Part shown: piece by piece, positions 14,771 to 25,080 of the stretch
Layout: every line of letters starts with the position of its first letter
How positions within the stretch are numbered: the first letter of the stretch is position 1
Source of the DNA: Strigamia acuminata
Lineage: Eukaryota; Arthropoda; Chilopoda; Geophilomorpha; Linotaeniidae
DNA: 64,000 bases
Assembly (NCBI GenBank): GCA_949358305.1
Contig: CASHSZ010000053.1
Coordinates: forward strand, 124,001 to 188,000
Reading direction: 5' to 3'
Position numbers and translations under genes: made by a program
Notes under the pieces: model-generated
What the model was told of the DNA's origin: nothing
Seen by the model: only the letters and a program-made list of their open reading frames with translations
Database searches by the model: none

Positions 14771-15179
14771 TTGGGATTTTGCTAGTATAGTGAAGCAAAA
14801 TCTAGATTATACTAAGGAAAATAAATGTGCTAATTTAGGAATTGTCTAATTTCTGCATTTTAACACAGAACTTTAAAGAAAAATCCACCGCCAGGTTACA
14901 CTCTTACTCTGGGCTATGGACAGTACGAATCTTCAGTCTAATTACGAAGGCAAATAAAACAAGGCATGTCAAGCAGAAAATTGTTTATTCGACCAAAACA
15001 TACAGGGAGAATAAAACAAAACGAAATCTCGGCGGCGTCAATTTTCTGCAAGGGAGGGAAGAAACGATTAGTGCAAAATAAACAACATTGTATCCAGAAA
15101 AACTTGGGAGGGACCATTAGCACATTTATTTTCCTTAGTATAATCTAGATTTTGCTTCACTATACTAGCAAAATCCCAA
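14771..15179. mobile_element. Short element with 64-bp terminal inverted repeats (MITE-like)
   Basis: The 409-bp segment begins TTGGGATTTTGCTAGTATAG and ends with its reverse complement. The terminal inverted repeats are perfect over about 64 bp (14771-14834 and 15116-15179). The interior has no coding capacity and contains no satellite units. The 11-bp satellite runs directly into its left end, and inverted satellite starts directly at its right end, so no target-site duplication can be read. It looks like a non-autonomous DNA element, but a terminal piece of another transposon is possible because a second copy abuts the DIRS element. Confidence 0.75.
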
Positions 15180-15728
15180 GGGGAATTCTTCATGAATCTC
15201 CCAAGAATCCTCCAAAGGAGATTTCCAGCATTTTTCCAGCATTTTTCCAGCTTTTTTCCAGCATTTTTCCAGCATTTTTCCAGCATTTTTCCAGCATTTT
15301 TCCAGCATTTTTCCAGCATTTTTCTAGCATTTTTTCAGCATTTTTCCAGCATTTTTCCAGCATTTTTCCAGCATTTTTCCAGCATTTTTCCAGCATTTTT
15401 CCAGCATTTTTTCAGCATTTTTCCAGCATTTTTCCAGCATTTTTCCAGCATTTTTCCAAGGGTCCCCCAAGGGGAATTCTTCATGAATCTGCCAAGGGTC
15501 CCCCAAGGGAGATTTTTCAAGAATCTCCCAAGGGTCCCCAGACGGGAATTCTTCATGAATCTCCCAAGGGTCCCCCAAGGAGGATTTTTCAAGAATCTCC
15601 AAAGGGTCCCCCAAGGGAGATTTTTCAAGAATCTACCAAGGGTCCTCCAAGGCGAATTTTTCAAGAATCTCCGAAGGGTCCCCCAAGGGGAATTCTTCAT
15701 GAATCTCCTAAGAGTCCTCCAAAGAAGA
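15180..15728 (-). repeat. Composite satellite segment in inverted orientation
   Basis: This segment carries the same 11-bp and 36-bp units as 1-14770 but on the opposite strand (AGCATTTTTCC on the plus strand). It opens with reversed 36-bp units, has about 20 reversed 11-bp units, then a further run of reversed 36-bp units. Its sequence variants match those of the main array. The change of orientation coincides exactly with the inverted-repeat element at 14771-15179. Confidence 0.93.
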
Positions 15729-16147
15729 TTATACAACAGTGAAAATAAATGTGCTAATTTAGGAATTGTCTAATTTCTGCATTTTAACACAGAACTTTAA
15801 AGAAAAATCCACCGCCAGGTTACACTCTTACTCTGGGCTATGGACAGTACGAATCTTCAGTCTAATTACGAAGGCAAATAAAACAAGGCATGTCAAGCAG
15901 AAAATTGTTTATTCGACCAAAACATACAGGGAGAATAAAACAAAACGGCAAAGATGATCTCGGCGGCGTCAATTTTCTGCAAGGGAGGGAAGAAACAATT
16001 AGTGCAAAATAAACAACATTGTATCCAGAAAAACTTGGGAGGGACCATTAGCACATTTATTTTCCTTAGTATAATCTAGATTTTGCTTCACTATACTAGC
16101 AAAATCCCAATTATACAACAGTGAAAATAAATGTGCTAATTTAGGAA
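15729..16147. mobile_element. Second copy of the inverted-repeat element, flanked by 37-bp direct repeats
   Basis: The body 15739-16110 matches the element at 14771-15179, with a few substitutions and a short insertion near 15945. The left terminal repeat keeps only its inner part (starting AAAATAAATGTGCTAAT); the outer part is replaced by TTATACAACAGTG. A 37-bp block starting TTATACAACAGTGAAAATAA is present at 15729-15765 and again at 16111-16147, immediately after the right terminus. The second block overlaps the last codons and stop of the DIRS recombinase frame. The direct repeats could be a duplication or part of the DIRS terminal structure. Confidence 0.6.
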
Positions 16148-16878
16148 TGTTCGTAGCCCCTTAACACAACAGAAGCAAACTCTTCCGTGGCGGATTCGAT
16201 CGGTCTGTTGTAGAATTTCTTGAAAACAGAGGCCGTCGACCAAGCGGCGGCTTTGATAATGCACTCTAAAGACACTCCTCTGCTAGCCGCGAAAGAAGTG
16301 GCTGCAGCCCTGGTCGAGTGGGCCGAGAAGATGGAGGTATCCACCCCCGCGTCGGAGAGGACGTCCTTAATCCATCTCGCGATGGTTGTAGAGGAAACCG
16401 GGGCAAACGGTGGAGAGCCAGAAAGGAACAGTTGCTTTGAACCACTCCTAAAAGGTGCGGAGAAGGCAAGGTAATGGTGCAAGGCAGTCACCGGACACAG
16501 GTCCTTGTCGTGGAAGGCCGCGATGCGAAAGGGTGCCAGCGACGCGGACTTACGAGACCTGCACAGGGGAACTACGCAAAAGGTGTCGAAAAACGAGATG
16601 TCTGCTAAGAGAAGACGAAGGTCGGCCGCTCTGCCCGCTAAGGCAAGAGCTAAAAGAGTGGCCAGTCGCTGATTTCTCGAAAGCCCCGAAGGGTTAGGGA
16701 CGGAAAAAAGGTGTTTGAGGTGTATCAAAACCGGGCCCACGTGCCAAATGTTAGAGTATTTCGGGACAGCAGGTCTAGAGAGGGATACGCCCCTCAGAAT
16801 CCGGCGAATGACCGGATGGGAGCCAAAGTCCTCCCCCCCGACAGAGAGACCAATTGGGAAATTGCCGACCTGTGACAA
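16141..16878 (-). pseudogene. DIRS tyrosine recombinase, catalytic domain
   Basis: This 245-residue frame carries the catalytic half of a DIRS tyrosine recombinase, which integrates circular cDNA. The box I arginine is probably in LAGRAADLRLLLADI. The HxxR motif is FSAHSTRAAATSF, followed by a Trp in AAWSTASVF in place of the second His, and the nucleophile region KKFYNRP with its Tyr. The SAM-like N-terminal half (SWKRSTCRTYSNCWGNW) is in another frame upstream, within the RT frame that ends at 16794. The two frames exchange at a seven-C run at 16833-16839, so a single-base indel there most likely broke a once continuous gene. The stop codon lies in the 37-bp repeat at 16111-16147. Confidence 0.85.
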
Positions 16879-18950
16879 TTGACCGAGCTGTAAGACCTGC
16901 CCTCACTGAAGAGCGAGCCCAAGAAGTTGGCTACGTCCATGGTAGCTGGTCGAATAGGGTCCACGCCGCGAGATTGCGCCCAAGTCCTCCAGTTGCCCCA
17001 GCAATTGGAGTAAGTCCTACAGGTGGAGCGTTTCCACGAGGCTCCCACCAATTGGGCAGCGTCTTCTGAAAGTCCGATCTCTCGCATTCTACCGAGGACA
17101 GTTTCCAGGCCGCCAGGCGGAGGGATCCATCCAGGATGAGCGGGTGACAGTTCCCTTCCGGATCTTTCAGAAGGTCGTCGAACAGGGGAAGCAGGAGAGG
17201 TGGGGCCACCAATAGGGGCCAAATCGTCTGAAAAGATAAAAAGAGGTAAGACGAGGCAAAAACAAACAAAAGGGAATCGTACCGGAAACCAGCTCTGGCT
17301 GGGCCAAACCGGTGCCACTAGCAACAATCTAGTCGGAGACGGAGCAGATCTGACCCTGCTGATGCACGGGGAAATCAGGCAAAACGGGGGAAAAGCGTAA
17401 TTCAGCGCAGGGCTCCAATCCTGGACCATGGCGTCGAAGGCAATGGCCTCCGGGTCCGAACGCCAACTGAAGAACTCCTTCAGCTTGCGATTGCGGTAAG
17501 AGGCGAGCAAGTCGCGAGAGAAGGGCCCAAGGGTCTGCTCCAGACAGTCGAAGACTGACCCATCCAAAGACCAATCCCCGCTATCAACGATCCCACCCCT
17601 GGATGCGAAGTCCGCCGCAATATTGAACTTTCCCGGGATGTGCTCGGCCTGAATAGAGAGGTTCCTAGACATGGCCCAAGACCAGATGGCTTGAGCCACC
17701 GCCGTAAGGTCCGGAGACCGAGGACTCCCGAGGTGGTTAATCGCAGAGACCGCTGAAGTGTTGTCCAAGCGGATCTTAACAATCCCGTCTTTAAGGTCTG
17801 CGGCAAGGGCTTTGATGGCCCAGAAAGCAGCCAAGAGCTCTAACACATTAATGTGTTTGCCTAGTAAAAAGGAGGGCCACTTGCCTCCCACCGAAACCGA
17901 GTCACAACTTGCCCCCCAACCGGAGAGCGAGGCGTCGGAGTCAATACTGACCAGTACCACCTTGGGTAAGAGGGATCTACCTTGGCAAGAGTCCAGATTA
18001 GACACCCACCAGGATAGCTCGTTTCTGGACTCCGTATCCAGAATGCAAACCGAGTCAAAAGAACCCGAACGTAAGAGGCCCGTTTTCAGCACCTGCAGAC
18101 CCCTATAATGCAGTGGGGCGGAGGAAATAGCTAGAGAGGTTGCATTAAGCTTACCTACCACCGAAGCCAAAAACCGGATGTCGACCACCCCCGAGCCTGA
18201 AAGCAAAGTCCCAACGGAGCTCTTAATGTCCAAAATTCTGTTCGGCGGAAGGCTGACTCTCATAGCCTCAGTGTCGATAAGAAAACCGAGGAAGGTCAAC
18301 TGTCGCGTCGGTTCCAACACCGATTTCTTCGCGTTAATACGGAAGCCAAGCGCTCTGAAAAGTGACGACATGAAATCCCTTTGGGCTTCTAAAAGAAACT
18401 TATCTAAATTGGACACGAACCAGTCGTCCAAATAGACAACTAGTTTAAACCCAAATAGCCGTAGAAAGGCGGCGACCACCCGACCAAGTTTGGTGAACAC
18501 AAAAGGTGCCAAGCTCAAACCGAAGGGGAGCACCGCGAACTCATAAAGTACTCCCCCCCAGAAAAAACGCAAAAATTTGCGCGAGTCCGGGTGGATAGAG
18601 ACGGAAAAATATGCGTCCGACATATCAAACTTGATCATGTACACAAGACGATCTACTAGGGAGATAGCCAATCCCACATTTTCCATTTTAAAATGGATAA
18701 AAGGAAGAAAAGCATTCAAGGGCCTTAAGTTGATTACTGGGCGAAACCCCCCGTCCTTCTTGGTTACCACGAAGAGAGAGGAAATAAATTCGCCGGGGCA
18801 GTGTGCCACCGGGGAGATGGCCCCTTTTACCAACATTTCCGAAACCTCCTTGTCAATGATGGTGGACAGCTCGCAGCAGGGGGGCGTTGGTTCACCGGGG
18901 GCTGAACAAACTCCAGCTTGAAACCGCAACGGTGGAAAGGACCCAGGCAT
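16794..18950 (-). pseudogene. DIRS reverse transcriptase / RNase H with recombinase N-terminal region
   Basis: The 718-residue frame holds an RT with FVVTKKDGGFRPVINLRPLN and the catalytic box VYLDDWF at about residue 175. RNase H follows (SIDSDASLSGWGA, then NVLELLAAFWAIKAL, then RLDNTSAVSAIN, about residues 335-440), then a conserved DIRS linker and the recombinase N-terminal domain (about 640-700). Around 17228-17282 the frame is better explained by a 55-bp intron: WFP is followed in the other frame by TIWPLLVAPPLLLPLFDDLL, which fits the linker. The frame then has to change back near 17085, where no splice sites are evident, so this copy is broken. The start of RT lies upstream in another frame; the break is in a five-C run at about 18903. 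Confidence 0.88.
17228..17282 (-). other. Predicted 55-bp spliceosomal intron in DIRS pol
   Basis: On the minus strand the donor GTACGATTCC follows a complete codon, and the acceptor TCTTTTCAG precedes ACGATTTGG. Both junctions are phase 0. Removing 55 bp moves the reading frame to the one that encodes the typical DIRS linker. The segment is T-rich like the host introns in this window. Confidence 0.6.
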
Positions 18951-19691
18951 CTGAAGAAATCAGGCGCCAGGTGGCCAAACAGGCCGGCAAGCGGCCGGTG
19001 AGTGGCAGAGAATCTACAAAGGAACAAGAGTCGCAAAAGGATCTTACCCTCTCTAGTGAAAGAAGCACGCCCCCGTCCCCTAGCGGGGCGGGGGGCAGCT
19101 CGAAAGGGCTGCTGAGCCGGAAAGCGATCTCTGGTTGCAGGGCGACGCTCTTGCACGTAACGCACTTCCCTGTACGGACGTCTGTTGGGCTGTCTAAAGA
19201 GCGCGGGGCGCGCAGGGCCCTGTTGAGAGGCGGCGGGGCGTCGTCGAGCAGTGGACAGCTTGCCACGTGCCCGGTCGATGGCTGAGATCTCTTCGGAATG
19301 CTGCTTAAAGGCGGCCATGAATCCGCCGCCAAAAAGGAACTCCCCTTTGGAGTCGCGGAACTTGGCGGAGAGGGCAGCGTTCTTGCCACCCAAGCTGCTG
19401 ATGACATTAAAGCGCCTCTCGTTGGAAAGGGAGTCCGACGCCGCGGAAACTAGCAGGAGAATGGCCTTGGCGGCCTCCAAAGTCTCAGATCGAGAAAGAG
19501 GTCTGAAAAATAAGAAGAATGAATAAATAAATCCAAAAATTGAGGGAAAAAACCCACTCTCTCATAACTGCAGAATCAAGAATCTTTGACGCAACCGCGC
19601 CAACTTTCAAAACCAGAAGGTCAACACTTTTGAGAAAATTCTCCCGGGGGAAAGAGAACGAGGTGGCGCGTCCCCCGATGTACGCCTTTAC
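18892..19691 (-). pseudogene. DIRS Gag, 5'-truncated
   Basis: The frame from 19480 (LEAAKAILLLVSAASDSLSN to about 19050) matches the DIRS Gag pattern: a helical domain followed by an Arg/Pro/Gln-rich basic tail (RPARGRGRASF). A further exon lies upstream, from 19691 to 19558 (FSKSVDLLVLKVGAVASKIL). It is joined through a predicted 55-bp intron (19557-19503). Downstream, the conserved block TGRLPACLATWRLISSDAWV (18998-18930) is in another frame. A donor GTAAGA at 19047 and an acceptor at 19014 would join it in frame, but that intron would be only 34 bp. The upstream part was lost when the copia LTR inserted at 19692. Confidence 0.7.
19503..19557 (-). other. Predicted 55-bp spliceosomal intron in DIRS gag
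   Basis: On the minus strand the donor GTGGGTTTTTT follows ATGAGAGA, and the acceptor CTTATTTTTCAG precedes ACCTCTTTC. The join is phase 2 to 1 and gives a continuous Gag frame. The intron is T-rich and the same length as the one predicted in pol. Confidence 0.55.
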
Positions 19692-20172
19692 TGTAGCAGA
19701 GGAGGAGGCGCAGAGCGGTCAATTAGGCCGCGTGGAAGCGTGAAACACGCAAATAAACTAATGTGCGTGGCCGTAATGGCGAGCGCACGCAAATACCGCT
19801 AATGGCGGAGCAAAAACGAGCTGCCGTGCGTGGAAATGCACTTATATGCAGCAAAAGCACTACTAAATAATGTAAAAATAAATAATGTTTACTATAAATA
19901 AAACAACTTACAAATAGAGACCATTTTGGTGAGGAAAATCATGGTTATGCTTGCAAACCCTGCAAGCAGCCATCTTGGATACAGTGAAAGAATACAGAGA
20001 CACCATCTGGTGTTAGAAATATGAAACTAATACATGTGTGATATGGGCAGCATTATGCCCAGAGTTAAATAACAGAATAAATCCTAAATAAATGTACAAA
20101 GCTGCATGATGCAGAAACATAAAGAAATAACCGTAATGAATACGGAGAACTATTTGGTATCGATAATTAACA
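19692..20172 (-). repeat. 3' LTR of copia element C (481 bp)
   Basis: In the element's orientation it starts TGTTAATTATCGATACC (20172) and ends ...CTCTGCTACA (19692), so it has TG...CA ends. It follows the purine tract directly. It carries an ATCCAAGATGGCTGC motif (19968-19980) shared with the LTRs of A and B. No second LTR is present, so age and target duplication cannot be read. Confidence 0.8.
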
Positions 20173-20271
20173 ATCGCCCCCTTCGATGCCAAATAGGGAT
20201 GTCATCGAAATAATCTAGGGATAACTCGAAATGTAACTTTACATTGAACAATAAAGGGAAAATAATAATTC

Positions 20272-20344
20272 GAATCATCAAGCCGGGTACTGTTATAATA
20301 ATCACTACGGAAGCCCGAAAATTCCCACTGAAACTTGATGATCC
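20272..20344 (-). promoter_or_regulatory. Conserved 3' stem-loop of copia C
   Basis: In sense orientation the arms are GGATCATCAAG and CTTGATGATTC, giving an 11-bp stem with one G-U pair around a loop region containing conserved AGTGGGAAT, CGGGCTTCCGTAG and AACAGTACCCGG blocks. It lies just after the pol stop (20378) and before the purine tract. Compared with A and B, one G-C pair is replaced by A-U on both arms. This supports a conserved RNA structure of unknown function. Confidence 0.75.
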
Positions 20345-20377
20345 TTGAAGTTGGGTGAAACTAAATAAAGAATGTCA

Positions 20378-21145
20378 CTATAAGTTGAAATTGAAGATTC
20401 GAGAGATTAATAATCGGAGTTGTGCAGAACTTAGCCATTTGGTAAAGATGTCCGCTACGTTCATTGATCCGGGGACCTTTCTCAGTTCAAATACTCCTGC
20501 CGTGTACCATTCTCGAATCCAATGAAACTTCACTCGGATGTGTTTCGTTTTACTGTTCTCCACGTCATTTGAGGTGAACTGTATAGAGGACAGTGCATCG
20601 GAGAACACAATGGGTTTTGATGATCGATTTAGCATCGGAACAGAACTGTAGACATAGTCCAGCCAATAGAGTTCTTTGACGCACTCAACGAGGGCGACAA
20701 ACTCCGCTTCCATCGTTGAGCACGCCACACTGGTCTGTTTTCGACAACTCCACCCGATGGGGACGTTTCCAATATAGACTATATATCCGCCAAAACTCAA
20801 AGACGTGCTAATGTCCGCAGCCCAGTTTGCATCGGTATATCCCCAAAGTTGTCCACTGGTGCAGTTTGAAAGCTCAATAGCGTAATCGACGGTATTTCCC
20901 ACATACCGAACCACTTGCATTAGAGCCTTGATATGGGTGTGATCGTGACAGTTGTTAAACTGTGATAAATATATCACCGAGAATAGAATGTCCGGTCGTG
21001 TTCGCGACGCGAGGAAGAGAAGTGAGCCGATTAACGAGCGATATGGAAATTCTGGCAAATCTTCTTTTGATCCCTTGACCAGCGTCGTCCCTGGTGTCAC
21101 GGGCACTTTAATGAGTTTGTCAGCAGTAACCTCGAACTTCTTAAC
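20378..21145 (-). pseudogene. Copia C pol fragment: RT tail and RNase H
   Basis: About 255 residues align with the C-termini of the A and B polyproteins: KVPVTPGTTLVKG, the RT end FPYRSLIGSLLFLASRTRPDI, then RNase H with YTDANWAADIS, VACSTMEAEFVALVE and HIRVKFHWIREWY, ending at a natural stop. The catalytic YVDD box is missing with the rest of the 5' part. The roughly 70 residues that precede KKFEV in the open frame (21146-21364) are not element sequence. Confidence 0.88.
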
Positions 21146-21583
21146 CTTCGGAAGCGAGTGCACCCGCAAAATCCGCACTTTGGGAGTGACTATTCCTCGG
21201 ATTCCGGCCGGACCAAACTCTTCCGGAAAATGTCCGGGGGAATGCTGAGAGTGCCGATAGACGACATTCGATTTTATGTCGTGGGTTTTTGTGCGGTTTG
21301 CGCCGTGTTTATTATTCGTACGAGATTTGGTATTTTCGCAGGGTTGTTGTCGCGCGAGATTCATCGGGGTAAAGCGAGTTCATCAACGACCTCGCCGGTG
21401 AATGTTGCTAAAAATCTGTGCAAGTGTTGTCAAATATTGCCGTGATTCGATGGAATTTTTGTCAGACATTGGGAAATTTTTTTTGACTTGTCCAACGCGC
21501 CAGTAAATCGAGCGTCCACACGCGCCCACATGCGTGAACAGTGCACTCGCCCTCCGCGCCCCGTCGGCGTAGGCGCCGGCCGT

Positions 21584-21627
<44 letters not shown>

Positions 21628-22020
21628 GCCCGGGAATCGCCCTTCCGCCCGTCACCGAATTTTGTCAATATCTGATAAATTTCCACAGAATTGCAGCGAC
21701 ATTGTACGAGATATTTCTGCCCGATTTGACGGACTTATGTAAAACATTGCTGAAATTCCGTGGAAATTTATAAAATATTGACAAAGGTTGGTGACCGACC
21801 CACGGCGCGTCGCGGCGCGTTCGGAGCACGCGACCCGATCCCCCCCCCCTCCCCCCGTCCCCAAAAAACCACGCCTCGAGGAACCCCGAGGTTCGGTTTC
21901 CGACCGGGTCGCCTCTTGATCCGACTCGGGGCGCGTCACGGCGCGGTCGGAGGACGGCCCTCGTCCCCAAAAACCACACTCCGGGTCACGTGGTCTCGCG
22001 CCCGACTCTTTCAGTTTTCC
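21146..22020. other. Non-coding stretch with a (CT)n microsatellite
   Basis: I see no supported gene here. A (CT)n run occupies about 21588-21625. Related AT-rich phrases (GTCAAATATTG, GTCAATATCTG, AAATATTGACAAAGG) recur around 21430, 21665 and 21770, suggesting an old dispersed repeat. The last 200 bp becomes GC-rich and leads into the palindromic satellite. Confidence 0.6.
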
Positions 22021-25000
22021 CGTTACGGGATCGTGACGGGACTGTCGGCGGCCCGTTAACGGCCCGTGCGACCCCATGCGGGCCGTTGACGGGCCGTTGA
22101 CGGGCCGTTGACGGGCCGTTAACGGGCCGTTAACGGGCCGTTAACGGCCCGTGTGAGCCGTTACGAGATCGTGACGGGACCGTCGGCGGCCCGTTAACGG
22201 CCCGCACGGGCCGTGACGGGATCGTGACGGGACCGTCACGATCCCGTTAACGGCCCGTACGACTCCATGCGGGCCGTTGACGGGCCGTTGACGGGCCGTT
22301 AACGGGCCGTTAACGGGCCGTTACGGCGTAAATCGAAAAAATCAACAACCGACAACACGTACGTGAAAACGCGTACAACATTCATAGACATTAATCTCGA
22401 ATCCTGTTTTTGGTTTTACGCCGTTAACGGGCCGTTAACGGCCCGTTAACGGCCCGCACAGGCCGTGACGGGATCGTGAGGGACTGTCGGCGGCCCGTTA
22501 ACGGCCCGCACGAGCCGTGACGGGATCGTGACGGGACCGTTGGCGGCCCGTTAACGGCCCGCACGCGCCGTGACGGGACCGTGACGGGACCGTCGGCGGC
22601 CCGTTAACGGCCCGTACGACTCCATGCGGGCCGTTAACGGCCCGTTAACGGCCCGTTAACGGCCCGCGTGAGGTCGTACGGGCCGTCGGCGAGCCGAAGT
22701 CCGGGAACGAAGGCCGTGACGGGATCGTGACGGGACTGTCGGCGGCCCGTTAACGGCCCGCACGGGCCGTGACGGGATCGTGACGGGACCGTCACGATCC
22801 CGTTAACGGCCCGTACGACTCCATGCGGGCCGTTGACGGGCCGTTGACGGGCCGTTAACGGGCCGTTAACGGGCCGTTACGGCGTAAATCGAAAAAATCA
22901 ACAACCGACAACACGTACGTGAAAACGCGTACAACATTCATAGACATTAATCTCGAATCCTGTTTTTGGTTTTACGCCGTTAACGGGCCGTTAACGGCCC
23001 GTTAACGGCCCGTTAACGGCCCGCACAGGCCGTGACGGGATCGTGACGGGACCGTCGGCGGCCCGTTAACGGCCCGCACGAGCCGTGACGGGACCGTTGG
23101 CGGCCCGTTAACGGCCCGCACGCGCCGTGACGGGACCGTGACGGGACCGTCGGCGGCCCGTTAACGGCCCGTACGACTCCATGCGGGCCGTTGACGGGCC
23201 GTTAACGGGCCGTTAACGGGCCGTTAACGGCGTAAATCGAAAAAATCAACAACCGACAACACGTACGTGAAAACGCGTACAACATTCATAGACATTAATC
23301 TCGAATCCTGTTTTTGGTTTTACGCCGTTAACGGGCCGTTAACGGCCCGTTAACGGCCCGTTAACGGCCCGCACAGGCCGTGACGGGATCGTGACGGGAC
23401 TGTCGGCGGCCCGTTAACGGCCCGCACGAGCCGTGACGGGATCGTGACGGGACCGTTGGCGGCCCGTTAACGGCCCGCACGCGCCGTGACGGGACCGTGA
23501 CGGGACCGTCGGCGGCCCGTTAACGGCCCGTACGACTCCATGCGGGCCGTTGACGGGCCGTTAACGGGCCGTTAACGGGCCGTTAACGGCGTAAATCGAA
23601 AAAATCAACAACCGACAACACGTACGTGAAAACGCGTACAACATTCATAGACATTAATCTCGAATCCTGTTTTTGGTTTTACGCCGTTAACGGGCCGTTA
23701 ACGGCCCGTTAACGGCCCGTTAACGGCCCGCACAGGCCGTGACGGGATCGTGACGGGACTGTCGGCGGCCCGTTAACGGCCCGCACGAGCCGTGACGGGA
23801 TCGTGACGGGACCGTTGGCGGCCCGTTAACGGCCCGCACGCGCCGTGACGGGACCGTGACGGGACCGTCGGCGGCCCGTTAACGGCCCATACGACTCCAT
23901 GCGGGCCGTTGACGGGCCGTTAACGGGCCGTTAACGGGCCGTTAACGGCGTAAATCGAAAAAATCAACAACCGACAACACGTACGTGAAAACGCGTACAA
24001 CATTCATAGACATTAATCTCGAATCCTGTTTTTGGTTTTACGCCGTTAACGGGCCGTTAACGGGCCGTTAACGGCCCGTTAACGGCCCGCGTGAGGTCGT
24101 ACGGGCCGTCGGCGAGCCGAAGTCCGGGAACGAAGGCCGTGACGGGATCGTGACGGGACTGTCGGCGGCCCGTTAACGGCCCGCACGGGCCGTGACGGGA
24201 TCGTGACGGGACCGTCACGATCCCGTTAACGGCCCGTACGACTCCATGCGGGCCGTTGACGGGCCGTTGACGGGCCGTTAACGGGCCGTTAACGGGCCGT
24301 TACGGCGTAAATCGAAAAAATCAACAACCGACAACACGTACGTGAAAACGCGTACAACATTCATAGACATTAATCTCGAATCCTGTTTTTGGTTTTACGC
24401 CGTTAACGGCTCGTTAACGGCCCGTTAACGGCCCGCACAGGCCGTGACGGGATCGTGACGGGACCGTCGGCGGCCCGTTAACGGCCCGCACGAGCCGTGA
24501 CGGGATCGTGACGGGACCGTTGGCGGCCCGTTAACGGCCCGCACGCGCCGTGACGGGACCGTGACGGGACCGTCGGCGGCCCGTTAACGGCCCGCACGGG
24601 CCGTGACGGGATCGTGACGGGACCGTCGGCGGCCCGTTAACGGCTTGTACGGGCCGTTACGGGATCGTGACGGGACCGTGACGGGACCGTCGGCGGCCCG
24701 TTAACGGCCCGTACGATTCCATGCGGGCCGTTGACGGGATCGTGACGGGACCGTCGGCAGCCCGTTAACGGCCCGCACGGGCCGTGACGGGATCGTGACG
24801 GGACCGTCGGCGGCCCGTTAACGGCCCGCACGAGCCGTGACGGGATCGTGACGGGACCGTTGGCGGCCCGTTAACGGCCCGCACGGGCCGTGACGGGATC
24901 GTGACGGGACCGTCGGCGGCCCGTTAACGGCTTGTACGGGCCGTTACGGGATCGTGACGGGACCGTCGGCGGCCCGTGCGGCGGCCTTGCCAACCTCGTG

Positions 25001-25080
25001 CGGCCCGTTAACGGCCCGTACGGGCCGTTACGGGGCCGTTGCGGGATCGTCGGCGGCCCGTTAACGGCCCGCACGGGACA
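22021..25080. repeat. GC-rich palindromic satellite
   Basis: About 3 kb built from the motif GGGCCGTTAACG and variants, centred on the self-complementary CCGTTAACGG, plus a second motif GTGACGGGATCGTGACGGGA and a connector GGCGGCCCGTTAACGGCCCG that is itself nearly palindromic. Higher-order units of about 350-360 bp are marked by a 94-bp AT-rich spacer starting CGTAAATCG at 22327, 22883, 23231, 23590, 23949 and 24306. Spacings between them are 556, 348, 359, 359 and 357 bp. After 24420 the spacer is absent and only the GC-rich motifs continue. It has no coding content. Confidence 0.95.
22327..22420. repeat. 94-bp AT-rich spacer module of the satellite (first of six)
   Basis: The module starts CGTAAATCGAAAAAATCAAC and ends TTTTTGGTTTTACG. 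Its flanks form a short inverted repeat GGCGTAAA...TTTACGCC. It contains the palindromic strings ACGTACGT and AACGCGT. Essentially identical copies begin at 22883, 23231, 23590, 23949 and 24306. The sharp composition change and the inverted ends suggest a small insertion that was then amplified with the satellite. Confidence 0.85.

Larger units (their letters stand above)
16141..19691 (-). mobile_element. DIRS-type tyrosine-recombinase retrotransposon, decayed, 5' end missing
   Basis: On the minus strand the order is Gag (19691 to ~18892), RT plus RNase H (~18915 to ~17300), then tyrosine recombinase (~17100 to 16141). This is the arrangement of DIRS elements, which use a tyrosine recombinase instead of an integrase and have no protease. 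The upstream end is removed by the copia LTR starting at 19692. Several frame changes interrupt the coding region; some are explained by predicted short introns and others look like single-base losses in C/G runs (around 18903, 17085 and 16833-16839). The true termini of the element are not resolved. Confidence 0.9.
19692..21145 (-). mobile_element. Copia element C, 5'-truncated
   Basis: A minus-strand fragment of a Ty1/copia element. It keeps the end of pol (RT tail plus RNase H), a 3' untranslated segment with a stem-loop, a polypurine tract (20173-20185) and one LTR at 19692-20172. Similarity to elements A and B begins at about 21145 (KKFEV) and everything upstream is missing. Sequence beyond 21146 is unrelated. 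It is nested in the DIRS Gag. The protein is clearly diverged from A and B, so it is a separate family. Confidence 0.88.

Noticed and set aside
1-14849. Dozens of long open frames on both strands (up to 787 codons) rich in Met-Leu-Glu-Lys-Cys-Trp or Phe-Phe-Gln-His
   Set aside because: They result from 11-bp units (33 bp per three copies) and 36-bp units without stops. They overlap in several frames, track the satellite exactly and show no domain or splice signal.
20952-21445. Plus-strand frames opposite copia C
   Set aside because: They are antisense to the conserved RNase H region and have no independent support.
22327-24400. Regularly spaced identical 94-bp blocks resembling a CRISPR array
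   Set aside because: Blocks are too long, the spacing sequence is itself repetitive, no cas genes are present and the genome is eukaryotic. It is a higher-order satellite.
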